A DNA stretch of 29,972 nt from DASSTJ01 sp035707965. Lineage in GTDB: Bacteria > Actinomycetota > Actinomycetes > Actinomycetales > Angustibacteraceae. Position numbers and translations under genes: made by a program. This document shows, piece by piece, positions 7,669 through 16,656 of this stretch (its first letter is position 1; each line of letters opens with the position of its first letter). The DNA lies in contig DASSTJ010000056.1 in the NCBI GenBank assembly GCA_035707965.1, positions 1 through 29,972 on the forward strand, in the 5' to 3' direction. Below the pieces are notes generated by a model, which was not told the DNA's origin, did no database searches, and saw nothing but the letters and a program-made list of their open reading frames with translations.

Positions 7669-8883
7669 GTGAGCCGCGTCGTCCTCGGCGTCGCGGGCGG
7701 CATCGCCGCCTACAAGACCGCCTCCCTGCTGCGGCTCCTCACCGAGAGCGGGCACGAGGTCACCGTCGTGCCCACGACGTCCGCGCTGCAGTTCGTCGGC
7801 GCCCCGACGTGGGCCGCGCTGTCCGGGCGGCCGGTGCGCACCGAGGTGTGGGACGACGTCCACGAGGTGCCGCACGTGCGCCTCGGGCAGCAGGCCGACC
7901 TCGTGGTCGTGGCGCCGGCCACCGCCGACCTCCTCGCGCGGGCCGCGCACGGCATGGCCGACGACCTCCTCACCAGCACGCTGCTCACGGCCCGGTGCCC
8001 CGTGGTGCTCGCCCCGGCGATGCACACGGAGATGTGGGAGCACCCGGCGACCCGTGCCAACGTCGCCACGCTGCGGCAGCGCGGTGTGCTCGTCGTCGAG
8101 CCCGCGAGCGGCCGGCTCACCGGGGCCGACTCGGGCGCCGGTCGGCTGCCCGAGCCCGAGGCGCTGTTCGCGCTCTGCCGTCACGTCCTCCGCCGTGGTG
8201 CCCCACGGGTCGATCTCGCGGGCCGCCGAGTCGTGGTGAGCGCGGGCGGCACGCGCGAGCCACTCGACCCGGTGCGCTTCCTCGGCAACCGCTCGTCCGG
8301 CAAGCAGGGGTACGCGCTCGCCACCACCGCGGCGGCTCGGGGCGCCGCGGTCGTGCTCGTGACCACGGCCGAGCTGCCCGACCCTGCCGGGGCCACGGTG
8401 GTGCGGGTCGAGACCGCCGAGCAGCTGCGGGTCGCCATGCGCGAGCAGCAGGCCGGGGCGGACGCCGTGGTGATGGCCGCGGCGGTGGCCGACTACCGCC
8501 CCCAGCAGGTCGCCGACCACAAGCTGAAGAAGTCGGACGACGGCTCGTCGCCGACGCTGCCGCTGGTGCGCAACCCCGACGTCCTGGTCGAGCTGGTCGC
8601 GGCCCAGCAGGCAGGCCAGGTCGTCGTCGGCTTCGCAGCCGAGACCGGTGACGACCACGGCGACGTGCTCACCCACGGGCGGGCCAAGCTGGCGCGCAAG
8701 GGCTGCGACCTGCTCGTCGTGAACGAGGTGGGTGCGGGCAAGGCCTTCGGCACCGACACGAACGCTGCCGTGCTGCTGCGTCGGGACGGTGGCGAGGTGG
8801 TGGTGCCCTCCGGTCCCAAGGAGGCGCTGGCCGACGCCGTCTGGGATGTGGTCACCACGATCTGGTCCAGCCCGCCCGGCTAG
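7669..8883 (+). CDS. coaBC: Bifunctional phosphopantothenoylcysteine decarboxylase / phosphopantothenate-cysteine ligase
   Basis: This catalyses two consecutive steps of coenzyme A synthesis from 4'-phosphopantothenate. The N-terminal flavodoxin-like CoaC domain (about 1-175) has the FMN-binding GVAGGIAAYK, the catalytic-type His69 in VPHVRL and APAMHTEMW at 115-123. The C-terminal CoaB domain (about 185-404) has SAGGTREPLDPVRFLGNRSSG and AAAVADYRP followed by KLKK. At the substrate flap the string is TGADSGAGRLPE, with no Cys where the Escherichia coli Dfp enzyme has its catalytic ACGD, and PAMH replaces PAMN. I recall mycobacterial CoaBC sharing both, so this looks like an actinobacterial variant and not decay. 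GTG 7669 is preceded by GGAGG at good spacing. Length 404 aa is normal. Confidence 0.96.
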   Translation: MSRVVLGVAGGIAAYKTASLLRLLTESGHEVTVVPTTSALQFVGAPTWAALSGRPVRTEVWDDVHEVPHVRLGQQADLVVVAPATADLLARAAHGMADDLLTSTLLTARCPVVLAPAMHTEMWEHPATRANVATLRQRGVLVVEPASGRLTGADSGAGRLPEPEALFALCRHVLRRGAPRVDLAGRRVVVSAGGTREPLDPVRFLGNRSSGKQGYALATTAAARGAAVVLVTTAELPDPAGATVVRVETAEQLRVAMREQQAGADAVVMAAAVADYRPQQVADHKLKKSDDGSSPTLPLVRNPDVLVELVAAQQAGQVVVGFAAETGDDHGDVLTHGRAKLARKGCDLLVVNEVGAGKAFGTDTNAAVLLRRDGGEVVVPSGPKEALADAVWDVVTTIWSSPPG

Positions 8884-8949
8884 ACTTCCGCCGCGCCCCG
8901 GCCATCCGGTCCGCCCAGTCAGCAGCCGCTGCACCGAAGGAGAGCCCCT

Positions 8950-10155
<1,206 letters not shown>

Positions 10156-10215
10156 GGCACGTCCACGTCGCCTCTCGCACGGGTCGAGCACGCCTGTGCG
10201 GAGGTCCACGGCGCC

Positions 10216-10231
10216 CTGGCGGTGTCGCCGG
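10216..10231 (+). terminator. Weak candidate hairpin between metK and priA
   Basis: CTGGCG, GTGT loop, CGCCGG form a 6-bp stem in RNA with one U-G pair. It lies 60 bases after metK and directly before the priA -10 candidate, so it may instead simply be -35 region sequence. Confidence 0.25.
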
Positions 10232-10238
10232 GCTGAGG

Positions 10239-10244
10239 TAGAAC
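10239..10244 (+). promoter_or_regulatory. Candidate -10 of a leaderless priA promoter
   Basis: TAGAAC ends 7 bases before GTG 10252; CTGGCG lies 17 bases upstream as a poor -35. No Shine-Dalgarno is present, which favours a leaderless transcript. Confidence 0.4.
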
Positions 10245-10251
10245 TCTCGTC

Positions 10252-12306
10252 GTGACGGAAGGCCCAGCGCAGGACGACGCGGCAGGCGAGCAGCTCACGC
10301 TCGTCCCGGTTGCGGTGCGTGCCGCCGCGCGCAAGCGCACGCCGCGGCCGCCCGCACCACCCGCCGAGGTCGAGCCGGTCGCCGAGGTCGTGGTCGACGT
10401 CCCCCTGGCGCACCTCGACCGCGTCTTCGAGTACCTGGTGCCCGCCACGATGGCCGACGACGCCCGGCCGGGCGTGCGGGTGCGCGTGCGGTTCGGCGGC
10501 CAGGACGTCGACGGGTTCGTCGTGGCGCGCAAGGCGTCCGCCGACCACGAGGGACGGCTGGCCCCCTTGCGCCGCGTCGTCTCGTCCGAGGTGGTGCTGG
10601 ACGGCGACCTGCTGGCGCTGTGCCGAGCTGTGGCCGCCCGCTGGGGCGGGCCGCTGGCGGACGTGCTGCGCCTCGCGGTCCCACCGCGCCACGCCGAGGC
10701 CGAGCAGCAGGCGGCCGACGCGCACCCCGCGCCGACGTCGGCGCCCCCCGGCCCCGGACCGTGGGCCCGCCTCCCGGCCGGCCAGGCGCTGCTCGACCGG
10801 CTGTCTGCCGGCCACGCGGTCCGTGGCGCGTGGACGGCGTTGCCGGCAGCAGGTGGCGACGAGGACTGGCCGGCTGCCGTCGCGATCGCCGTCCAGGCAG
10901 CCGCGTCGGCGGGTCGCGGGTCACTGGTCGTCGTGCCCGACCACCGTGACCTCACGCGGGTGGACGAGGCGTTGTCGCGCGAGCTCGGCGACGGCCACCA
11001 CGTCGTGCTGTCCTCGGACCTCGGGCCTCGTGCTCGCTACGCAGCGTGGCTGCGGGTGGCCAGAGGGCAGGTTCGCGTGGTCGCGGGCACGCGGGCCGCG
11101 ATGTTCGCGCCGGTCCGCGACCTCGGGCTGGTCGTCTGCTGGGACGACGGCGACGACCTGCACAGCGAGCCGCGGTCTCCCTATCCCCACGTGCGGGACG
11201 TGCTGGTGCTGCGGGCGGAGCTCTCGGGCGCCGCTGCGCTGCTCGGTGGATATACCCGCACCGCCGAGGTGCAGCAGCTCGTCGAGACCGGTTGGGCGCG
11301 CGCCATCGAGGTCCCCGGGGCGACGCTGCGGCCGCGGGCGCCGCGGGTGCTGCTGGCTGGTGAGGGCCATGAGCAGGAGCGGGACGCCGCCGCGGCGAGC
11401 GCCCGACTGCCGTCGCTCGCGTGGCGTACCGCCCAGCAGGCGTTGCGGCACGGTCCGGTGCTCGTGCAGGTGCCCCGCCGTGGCTACGTGCCGGCGGTCG
11501 CCTGCCGCACGTGCCGGGGTCCGGCGCGGTGCGCGACCTGCCACGGACCCCTCGGGCTGCCGGCGCCGGACCAGCCACCCGTGTGCCGCTGGTGCGGTCG
11601 GGTGGCAGCCGGCTGGCGGTGCCCCCACTGCGAGGGCAGCACGCTGCGGTCGACCGTGGTGGGGGCACGTCGTACCGCCGAGGAGCTGGGCCGGGCGTTC
11701 CCCGGTGTGCCGGTGCGCACGTCCGGCGGAGCCACGGTGCTGCCTGGGGTGCCGAGCCAGCCCGCGGTCGTCGTCGCGACGCCGGGGGCCGAGCCGGTGG
11801 CGGCCGGGGGCTATGCGGCGGCGCTGCTGCTCGACGCGTGGGCGCTGCTCGATCGCGCCGACCTGCGCGCCGGCGAGGAGGCCTTGCGCCGGTGGATGAA
11901 CGCTGCCGCGCTCGTGCGGGGATCGGCCGACGGCGGCGCCGTCGTCCTCGTCGCACCCGGCGGGCTGCGTCCCGTGGAGGCGTTCGTGCGGTGGGCGCCG
12001 GCCTGGTTCGCCGCCGGCGAGCTGGACGAGCGTCGTGCTCTCGGCTTCCCACCAGCGGCGACCGTGGTCACCCTCACCGGGTCGTCGGGCGCGGTCCAGT
12101 CGCTGCTCCACTGCTCTGAGGTCCCCGCCGGTGTCGAGGTGCTCGGGCCGGTGCCTCACGACGAGGACGTGCGGGTCCTGCTGCGCACGGCGCCGGACGA
12201 GGGGGACGCGCTCGTGCGAGCGTTGCGGGCCGGCACGGCGGTGCGGACGGCGCGCAAGGAGCCCGGCAGCGTGCGCGTCCAGCGGGACCCGCTCGACCTC
12301 GTGTGA
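10252..12306 (+). CDS. priA: PriA-like primosomal protein N' lacking helicase motifs
   Basis: PriA recognises abandoned replication forks and reloads the replicative helicase. The 684-aa protein has the N-terminal 3'-end/DNA-binding domain (VDVPLAHLDRVFEYLVP, about 45-150) and an intact zinc region of four CxxC pairs (CRTC, CATC, CRWC, CPHC, about residues 418-461). The helicase core is degenerate. The Walker A position reads as LPAAGGDEDWPAA with no GKT, and the DEAH box is replaced by CWDDGDD. Later helicase motifs are likewise eroded. Actinobacterial PriA proteins are commonly annotated as lacking ATP-binding residues, so this is a lineage trait. A structural, ATP-independent restart role is inferred. 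The gene is full length and unbroken, arguing that it is functional. Confidence 0.93.
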   Translation: MTEGPAQDDAAGEQLTLVPVAVRAAARKRTPRPPAPPAEVEPVAEVVVDVPLAHLDRVFEYLVPATMADDARPGVRVRVRFGGQDVDGFVVARKASADHEGRLAPLRRVVSSEVVLDGDLLALCRAVAARWGGPLADVLRLAVPPRHAEAEQQAADAHPAPTSAPPGPGPWARLPAGQALLDRLSAGHAVRGAWTALPAAGGDEDWPAAVAIAVQAAASAGRGSLVVVPDHRDLTRVDEALSRELGDGHHVVLSSDLGPRARYAAWLRVARGQVRVVAGTRAAMFAPVRDLGLVVCWDDGDDLHSEPRSPYPHVRDVLVLRAELSGAAALLGGYTRTAEVQQLVETGWARAIEVPGATLRPRAPRVLLAGEGHEQERDAAAASARLPSLAWRTAQQALRHGPVLVQVPRRGYVPAVACRTCRGPARCATCHGPLGLPAPDQPPVCRWCGRVAAGWRCPHCEGSTLRSTVVGARRTAEELGRAFPGVPVRTSGGATVLPGVPSQPAVVVATPGAEPVAAGGYAAALLLDAWALLDRADLRAGEEALRRWMNAAALVRGSADGGAVVLVAPGGLRPVEAFVRWAPAWFAAGELDERRALGFPPAATVVTLTGSSGAVQSLLHCSEVPAGVEVLGPVPHDEDVRVLLRTAPDEGDALVRALRAGTAVRTARKEPGSVRVQRDPLDLV

Positions 12307-12313
12307 CCCCGTT

Positions 12314-12342
12314 CGTGGCCCGGGCGGCCTGCTGCGGCCACG
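12314..12342 (+). terminator. Candidate terminator hairpin after priA
   Basis: CGTGGCC at 12314-12320 and GGCCACG at 12336-12342 are perfect inverted repeats with a 15-base loop, starting 8 bases after the priA stop. No T-tract follows. Confidence 0.35.
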
Positions 12343-12348
12343 TAGACT
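12343..12348 (+). promoter_or_regulatory. Candidate -10 element for def-fmt-rsmB
   Basis: TAGACT fits the actinobacterial -10 consensus and would give a leader of about 27 bases before def. The -35 region is unclear. Confidence 0.4.
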
Positions 12349-12382
12349 GGACGCCTACCTGACTGGAGTGGAGGAGCGGCCC

Positions 12383-12928
12383 GTGGCCCTCAAGGACATC
12401 CGCCTGTTCGGCGACCCCGTGCTACGCACGCCGGCCACCGAGGTCACGGACTTCGACAAGGAGCTGCGGCAGCTCGTGCAGGACCTGCAGGACACGATGC
12501 TGGACGCCCCGGGCCTCGGTCTGGCGGCCCCGCAGATCGGTGTCGGTCTGCGCGTCTTCACCTACTACGTGGACGACGTCCTCGGCCACCTCATCAACCC
12601 GAGCCTCGACCTGTCGGACGAGATGCAGGACGGCGAGGAGGGCTGCCTTTCCTTCCCCGGCATCCACGCCGACACCCCGCGGGCGCTGCGCGTGGTGGCC
12701 AAGGGCAAGAACATGCACGGCGAGCCGGTGGTGCTCGAGGGCAGCGAGCTGCTGGCGCGCTGCATCCAGCACGAGACCGACCATCTCGACGGCATCCTGT
12801 TCATCGACCGCCTCGACCGCGAGCAGCGCAAGCTCGCCATGAAGGCGATCCGCGAGGCCGACTGGGGCGATCAGGGCGCGCCGACCGTCAAGATCAGTCC
12901 CCACAGCACCTTCGGCAAGGCGCTCTGA
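12383..12928 (+). CDS. def: Peptide deformylase
   Basis: This metalloenzyme removes the N-formyl group from new proteins. The 181-aa protein has all three signatures: GLGLAAPQIG at 44-53, EGCLS at 86-90 with the metal-ligand Cys88, and HETDHLDG from 130 with ligands His130 and His134 and catalytic Glu131. GTG 12383 (VALKDIRLFGDPVL) is preceded by GAGGAG at 6 bases; a longer in-frame reading upstream runs into priA and is rejected. The gene is followed with zero gap by fmt, whose product adds the formyl group this enzyme later removes. Confidence 0.97.
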   Translation: MALKDIRLFGDPVLRTPATEVTDFDKELRQLVQDLQDTMLDAPGLGLAAPQIGVGLRVFTYYVDDVLGHLINPSLDLSDEMQDGEEGCLSFPGIHADTPRALRVVAKGKNMHGEPVVLEGSELLARCIQHETDHLDGILFIDRLDREQRKLAMKAIREADWGDQGAPTVKISPHSTFGKAL

Positions 12929-13912
12929 GTGCGGGTCGTCTTCGCCGGCACTCCGCAGGTCGCGGTCCCGAGCCTCGAGGCGGTGCTCGCGTCGTCCCAC
13001 GAGGTCGTGGGGGTGGTCACCCGCCCCGACGCGCCCGCAGGTCGCGGTCGTCGACTGGTCGCGTCACCCGTCGCGCGAGCTGCCGAGGAGCGGGGCATCC
13101 CCGTCGTGCGGCCGGCGTCCCCGCGCGAGCCCGGGTTCGTCGAGGCGTTGCGCGAGCTCCAGCCCGACTGCTGCCCCGTCGTCGCGTACGGGCAGCTCGT
13201 GCCGCAGGCCGTGCTCGACGTGCCGAGGCACGGCTGGGTGAACCTGCACTTCTCGCTCCTGCCGGCCTGGCGGGGGGCGGCACCGGTGCAACGGGCCCTG
13301 ATGGCGGGCGAGCAGGTGACCGGCGCCACCACGTTCCGGCTCGAGAAGGGCATGGACACCGGGCCGGTCTACGGCGTCATGACCGAACAGGTGCGACCCA
13401 CCGACACGAGCGGCGACCTGCTCGACCGGTTGGCCGTCGCCGGTGCGGGCCTGCTCGTCGCCACGCTCGACGGCATCGAGGCCGGCGAGCTGGCCCCCCA
13501 GCCCCAGCCCTCGGAGGGGGTGTCGTACGCGCCGAAGGTGGAGGTGGACGACGCCCGCGTGGACTGGCGCCACCCGGCCGCCCGCATCGACCGGCTGGTT
13601 CGAGGCTGCACCCCGGCGCCCGGGGCGTGGACGACGCTGGAGGGGCAGCGCGTCAAGCTGGGCCCCGTCCGCGTCGCCGGGGACGAGGCCGCAGCGCTCG
13701 CACCGGGTGAGCTGCGCGTCAGCAAGGGCGGCGTCGAGGTGGGTACGGGTACCCGACCGGTGCTGCTCGGCACGGTGCAGGCCCAGGGGAAGAAGGCGAT
13801 GCCGGCCGCCGACTGGGCGCGGGGTCTGCGCCTGCCGAGCGGCGCGACGTTCGACCTCGGCGCTGGTGAGCACGTGGAGGCGCCGGACTCCGGCGCGGGG
13901 CAGACCGCGTGA
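12929..13912 (+). CDS. fmt: Methionyl-tRNA formyltransferase
   Basis: The enzyme formylates initiator Met-tRNA using 10-formyl-THF. The 327-aa protein has MRVVFAGTPQVAVPSL at the N-terminus. Its catalytic Asn105 and His107 lie in VNLHFSLLP, followed by WRGAAPVQ and Asp143 in GMDTGPV, with an OB-fold-like C-terminal domain after about residue 205. The expected Ser-Leu-Leu-Pro loop reads HFSLLPAW, where many bacteria have HPSLLP. Its GTG directly follows the def stop, and its stop overlaps the rsmB start (GTGA), so def-fmt-rsmB forms one translationally coupled unit. Confidence 0.97.
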   Translation: MRVVFAGTPQVAVPSLEAVLASSHEVVGVVTRPDAPAGRGRRLVASPVARAAEERGIPVVRPASPREPGFVEALRELQPDCCPVVAYGQLVPQAVLDVPRHGWVNLHFSLLPAWRGAAPVQRALMAGEQVTGATTFRLEKGMDTGPVYGVMTEQVRPTDTSGDLLDRLAVAGAGLLVATLDGIEAGELAPQPQPSEGVSYAPKVEVDDARVDWRHPAARIDRLVRGCTPAPGAWTTLEGQRVKLGPVRVAGDEAAALAPGELRVSKGGVEVGTGTRPVLLGTVQAQGKKAMPAADWARGLRLPSGATFDLGAGEHVEAPDSGAGQTA

Positions 13913-15360
13913 CCTCGGGCAGACCGCACCAGCGACGACGCCCGGACGGTCCGGCTCGCCGTTCCGCGCAACGTCCGTCGGAGCGGTCACGCCGCGCTGA
14001 CCCGGCGCGGCAGGCGGCGTTCGAGACGCTCAGGGCAGTCGACGCGGAGGACGCCTACGCGAACCTCGTGCTGCCGGGGCTGCTCCGCGATCGGCACATC
14101 GGCGGACGCGACGCGGCCTTCGCCACCGAGCTGGCCTATGGCACCCTGCGCGTTCGCGCTCGGTACGACGCCGTCCTCGGTGCCTGCGTCGACCGGCCCC
14201 TCGAGTCACTCGACGCCGGCGTGCTCGACGCTCTGCGGCTCGGCGCGCACCAGCTGCTCGGAATGCGTGTGCCGCCCCACGCGGCGGTCGGCGAGACCGT
14301 GGCGCTGGTACGCCAGAACCTCGGCGGTGGCCCGTCCTCCCTGGTCAACGCCGTGCTGCGGCGGGTGTCGGAGCGTGACATCGAGCAGTGGCTGGAGCAG
14401 GTGGCGCCCGACGCCTCCACGGACCCGCTGGGTCACCTCGCCGTCGCCGAGAGCCACCCGCTGTGGGTCGTGCGGTCGCTCCGCGAGGCGCTGGCCGGGC
14501 ACGGCGGGCTCGTGCGACCGCTCGACGACGAGCTGCGCGAGCTCCTCGCGGCCGACAACCGTCCTCCCGAGGTGACGCTGGTGGCGCGGCCCGGCCTCGT
14601 GACGCCGGACGAGCTGACCCGGGCCGGCGGGTCGCCCGGGCGGTGGTCGCCCGTCGCGGTGCGGCTCGCCTCCGGTGATCCCGGACGCATCGCCGCGGTC
14701 CGAGACGGACGTGCGGGCGTGCAGGACGAGGGCAGCCAGCTGGTTGCCCTGGCCCTCGCCGCTGCTGACGTCGGGTCGCCAGACCAGCGGTGGCTCGACC
14801 TCTGCGCCGGGCCCGGCGGCAAGTCGGGGCTGCTCGGCGCCCTCGCCCGGGAGCGCGGTGGACGTCTGGTCGCCGTCGAGCAGGCGGCGCACCGCGCTGA
14901 CCTGGTGCGGACGTCGGTGCGTGCCCTCGGAGACACGGTCGAGGTGCGGTGCACGGACGGCCGCGAGGTCGGCCGTGCGGAGCCTTCCTCGTTCGACCGC
15001 GTGCTCGTCGACGCCCCGTGCACCGGACTGGGTGCGCTGCGCCGCCGTCCCGAGTCGCGCTGGCGACGGCAGCCGGCTGACGTGGCCGCGCTCGCGCCGC
15101 TGCAGCGGGAGCTGCTGACATCCGGCATCGACGCCGTCCGGCCCGGTGGTGTCGTCGCCTACGTCACGTGCTCACCCCACCGTGCCGAGACCACGCTCGT
15201 CGTGGACGACGTCGTCCGGCGCCGGGCCGACGTCGAGCTGGTCGACGCGCGTCCCTTGCTGGCCGGCGTCCCGGACGTCGGCGGCGGCCCGACCGTGCAG
15301 CTGTGGCCGCACCGCCACGCCACGGACGCCATGTTCCTGGCGCTGATGCGCCGACGCTGA
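13909..15360 (+). CDS. rsmB: 16S rRNA (cytosine-5) methyltransferase RsmB/Sun family
   Basis: This methylates cytosine 967 (E. coli numbering) of 16S rRNA with S-adenosylmethionine. The 483-aa protein starts with a basic, Arg-rich tail (about 1-35), then a NusB-like RNA-binding domain (about 35-165) including AFATELAYGTLR. A Rossmann methyltransferase domain follows. The SAM motif LDLCAGPGGKS is at 296-306, motif IV APCTGLG has Cys371, and motif VI TCSPH has the catalytic Cys421. Both cysteines needed for the m5C mechanism are present. The N-terminal tail is longer and more basic than in E. coli, common in actinobacteria. Confidence 0.95.
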   Translation: MTSGRPHQRRRPDGPARRSAQRPSERSRRADPARQAAFETLRAVDAEDAYANLVLPGLLRDRHIGGRDAAFATELAYGTLRVRARYDAVLGACVDRPLESLDAGVLDALRLGAHQLLGMRVPPHAAVGETVALVRQNLGGGPSSLVNAVLRRVSERDIEQWLEQVAPDASTDPLGHLAVAESHPLWVVRSLREALAGHGGLVRPLDDELRELLAADNRPPEVTLVARPGLVTPDELTRAGGSPGRWSPVAVRLASGDPGRIAAVRDGRAGVQDEGSQLVALALAAADVGSPDQRWLDLCAGPGGKSGLLGALARERGGRLVAVEQAAHRADLVRTSVRALGDTVEVRCTDGREVGRAEPSSFDRVLVDAPCTGLGALRRRPESRWRRQPADVAALAPLQRELLTSGIDAVRPGGVVAYVTCSPHRAETTLVVDDVVRRRADVELVDARPLLAGVPDVGGGPTVQLWPHRHATDAMFLALMRRR

Positions 15361-15380
15361 GCGCGGCTCACACTCGTCTC

Positions 15381-15620
15381 ATGACTGGTCGTCCGCACGA
15401 GCCGACCCGCGACATCACCTCACCGGACGTGCCGCGCCGGCTCGACGACTCCATCCGGGCCCGCCGGCGCCGGTACTTCTGGCTGATGGGCCCGTGCCTC
15501 GTGCTCGTCGTCTTCGGGTTCTTCGTGCCGGCGCCGACGCCGTGGCGGGTCGGCGCGCTCGCTGTCGCCGCGGTGATCCCGCCGGTCGCCGCGGTGGTGG
15601 CGAACGTCGGGCGGCGCTGA
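15381..15620 (+). CDS. Small two-helix membrane protein, DUF3099-like
   Basis: No function is known. The 79-aa product has a polar N-terminus, then a basic cluster RARRRRYFWLMG directly before two hydrophobic segments (about residues 36-50 and 55-75) separated by PAPTPW. The RRYFW-membrane pattern and size match DUF3099 proteins of Actinobacteria; this assignment is from memory of the pattern. ATG 15381 is used because the longer reading overlaps rsmB in another frame. There is no clear Shine-Dalgarno. It lies in the small gap between rsmB and rpe, read in the same direction. Confidence 0.65.
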   Translation: MTGRPHEPTRDITSPDVPRRLDDSIRARRRRYFWLMGPCLVLVVFGFFVPAPTPWRVGALAVAAVIPPVAAVVANVGRR

Positions 15621-15628
15621 CCGCCGCC
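15610..15628 (+). terminator. Candidate hairpin terminator after the DUF3099-like gene
   Basis: GGCGGC, 7-base loop, GCCGCC overlap the stop codon at 15618-15620. The stem is strong but has no T-tract. Confidence 0.35.
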
Positions 15629-15641
15629 GGTGACCAGCCGT

Positions 15642-15647
15642 TAGGGT
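15642..15647 (+). promoter_or_regulatory. Candidate -10 of a leaderless rpe promoter
   Basis: TAGGGT ends 6 bases before GTG 15654; no ribosome-binding site is present in the gap. Confidence 0.38.
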
Positions 15648-15653
15648 CGGCGC

Positions 15654-16346
15654 GTGCAGATCTCACCCAGCATCTTGTCGGCCGACTTCGCGAACCTGGA
15701 GGCCGAGCTGGCGCGCATCTCCGGGGCGGACTGGGCGCACGTCGACGTCATGGACGGCCACTTCGTGCCGAACCTGACGCTGGGGCAGCCGGTCGTGGAG
15801 GCTCTCGCCAAGGTGAGCCCGATCCCGGTCGACGCCCACCTGATGATCGACGACCCGGACCGCTGGGCGCCGGGCTACGTCGACGCCGGTGCCCAGAGCG
15901 TCACGTTCCACGCCGAGTCCGCGCACGCTCCGGTGCGGCTGGCTCGTGAGCTGCGCAGGGCTGGCGCGCGCGCGGGGCTGGGTCTCAAGCCGGCCACCGA
16001 CGTCGTGCCCTACGTCGACCTCCTGCCCGAGTTCGACATGCTGCTGATCATGACGGTCGAGCCGGGCTTCGGCGGCCAGCCCTTCCTGGACGTGTGCCTG
16101 CCGAAGATCCGACGCGCGCGGGACGCGATCGCCGGCGCCGGCCTCGACGTGTGGCTGCAGGTCGACGGCGGCGTCTCGGTCGACACCATCGGCCGGTGCG
16201 CCGAGGCGGGCGCCGACGTGTTCGTCGCCGGGTCCGCGGTGTACGGGGCGGACGACGCGGCGGCGGCGGTGGAGCAGCTGCGCGAGCTCGCGCTGCAGCA
16301 CCGCCACGGCGGTGCGGCCGACGGATCACCGTCCCGTCCCGCGTGA
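15654..16346 (+). CDS. rpe: Ribulose-phosphate 3-epimerase
   Basis: It interconverts ribulose 5-phosphate and xylulose 5-phosphate in the pentose phosphate pathway. The 230-aa TIM-barrel protein has SPSILSADF at the start, the metal ligands His29 and Asp31 in AHVDVMDGHFVPN, His62 in DAHLMI, MTVEPGFGGQPF and Asp171 in QVDGGVS, and ends with the phosphate-binding VAGSAVYG. The last 15 residues or so are non-conserved. It ends 35 bases before the riboflavin operon promoter. Ribulose 5-phosphate is a substrate of RibBA in that operon, so co-location may have metabolic meaning. Confidence 0.97.
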   Translation: MQISPSILSADFANLEAELARISGADWAHVDVMDGHFVPNLTLGQPVVEALAKVSPIPVDAHLMIDDPDRWAPGYVDAGAQSVTFHAESAHAPVRLARELRRAGARAGLGLKPATDVVPYVDLLPEFDMLLIMTVEPGFGGQPFLDVCLPKIRRARDAIAGAGLDVWLQVDGGVSVDTIGRCAEAGADVFVAGSAVYGADDAAAAVEQLRELALQHRHGGAADGSPSRPA

Positions 16347-16380
16347 CGAGCACCACCGTCACGCCCGGAGCGATCGGGTC

Positions 16381-16386
16381 TAGACT
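16381..16386 (+). promoter_or_regulatory. Candidate -10 of the riboflavin operon
   Basis: TAGACT lies 15 bases before the first base of the riboswitch P1 stem, so transcription would begin just upstream of the aptamer. A weak GTCACG occurs 17 bases upstream of it. Confidence 0.5.
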
Positions 16387-16400
16387 CGACCCCGAAGCAC

Positions 16401-16527
16401 GCGTGCTCCGGGGTCGGTGAAAGTCCGAACCGGCGGTGACAGTCCGCGACCCGACCGCATCCAGCGGCCGGTTGACCTGGTGGAACTCCAGGACCGACGG
16501 TGAGAGTCCGGATGGGAGGAGCCACGC
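16401..16527 (+). ncRNA. FMN riboswitch (RFN element)
   Basis: The aptamer senses flavin mononucleotide and represses riboflavin genes. P1 is formed by GCGTGCTCC (16401-16409) and GGAG-C-CACGC (16518-16527), nine pairs with a bulged C. The conserved core is present in order: GGGTCGGTGAAAGTCC, GAACCGGCGGTGACAGTCC, GCGACCC, the variable arm, then GGTGGAACTCC, GACCGACGGTGAGAGTCC and GGATGGGAGGAG. It is complete and lies about 130 bases before ribD, upstream of five riboflavin genes, which supports a working control element. Confidence 0.97.
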
Positions 16528-16656
16528 GGCGACGAGGGCGCCAGCAGCGTCCGCGTCGCCGTCGGTGTCGTGCCGTGACGGGAGAACCAGCCCCTCGTCA
16601 CGGACGGTCCGGCGTCACCCCGGGGCCCGCCACAGGCGAGGCGAGAGGGGTCGGCG
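16528..16656 (+). promoter_or_regulatory. Riboswitch expression platform and ribD ribosome site
   Basis: CCGTGACG at 16573-16580 and CGTCACGG at 16596-16603 form a perfect 8-bp hairpin with a 15-base loop. Within it, CCCCTC at 16591-16596 is exactly complementary to GAGGGG at 16645-16650, which is the apparent Shine-Dalgarno 6 bases before the ribD GTG. The hairpin has no T-tract, so a translational switch by ribosome-site sequestration is more likely than an intrinsic terminator. This is inference. Confidence 0.5.

Noticed and set aside
10252..12306. PriA as an active helicase
   Set aside because: Neither Walker A nor a DEAH box is present, so the standard description does not hold.
15358..15370. 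TGAGC-GCG-GCTCA hairpin after rsmB as a terminator
   Set aside because: The stem is only 5 bp with a 3-base loop and no T-tract; such repeats are expected by chance in this composition.
16397..16408. GCACGCGTGC palindrome as a regulator operator
   Set aside because: It coincides with the 5' strand of the riboswitch P1 stem and is better explained by that.
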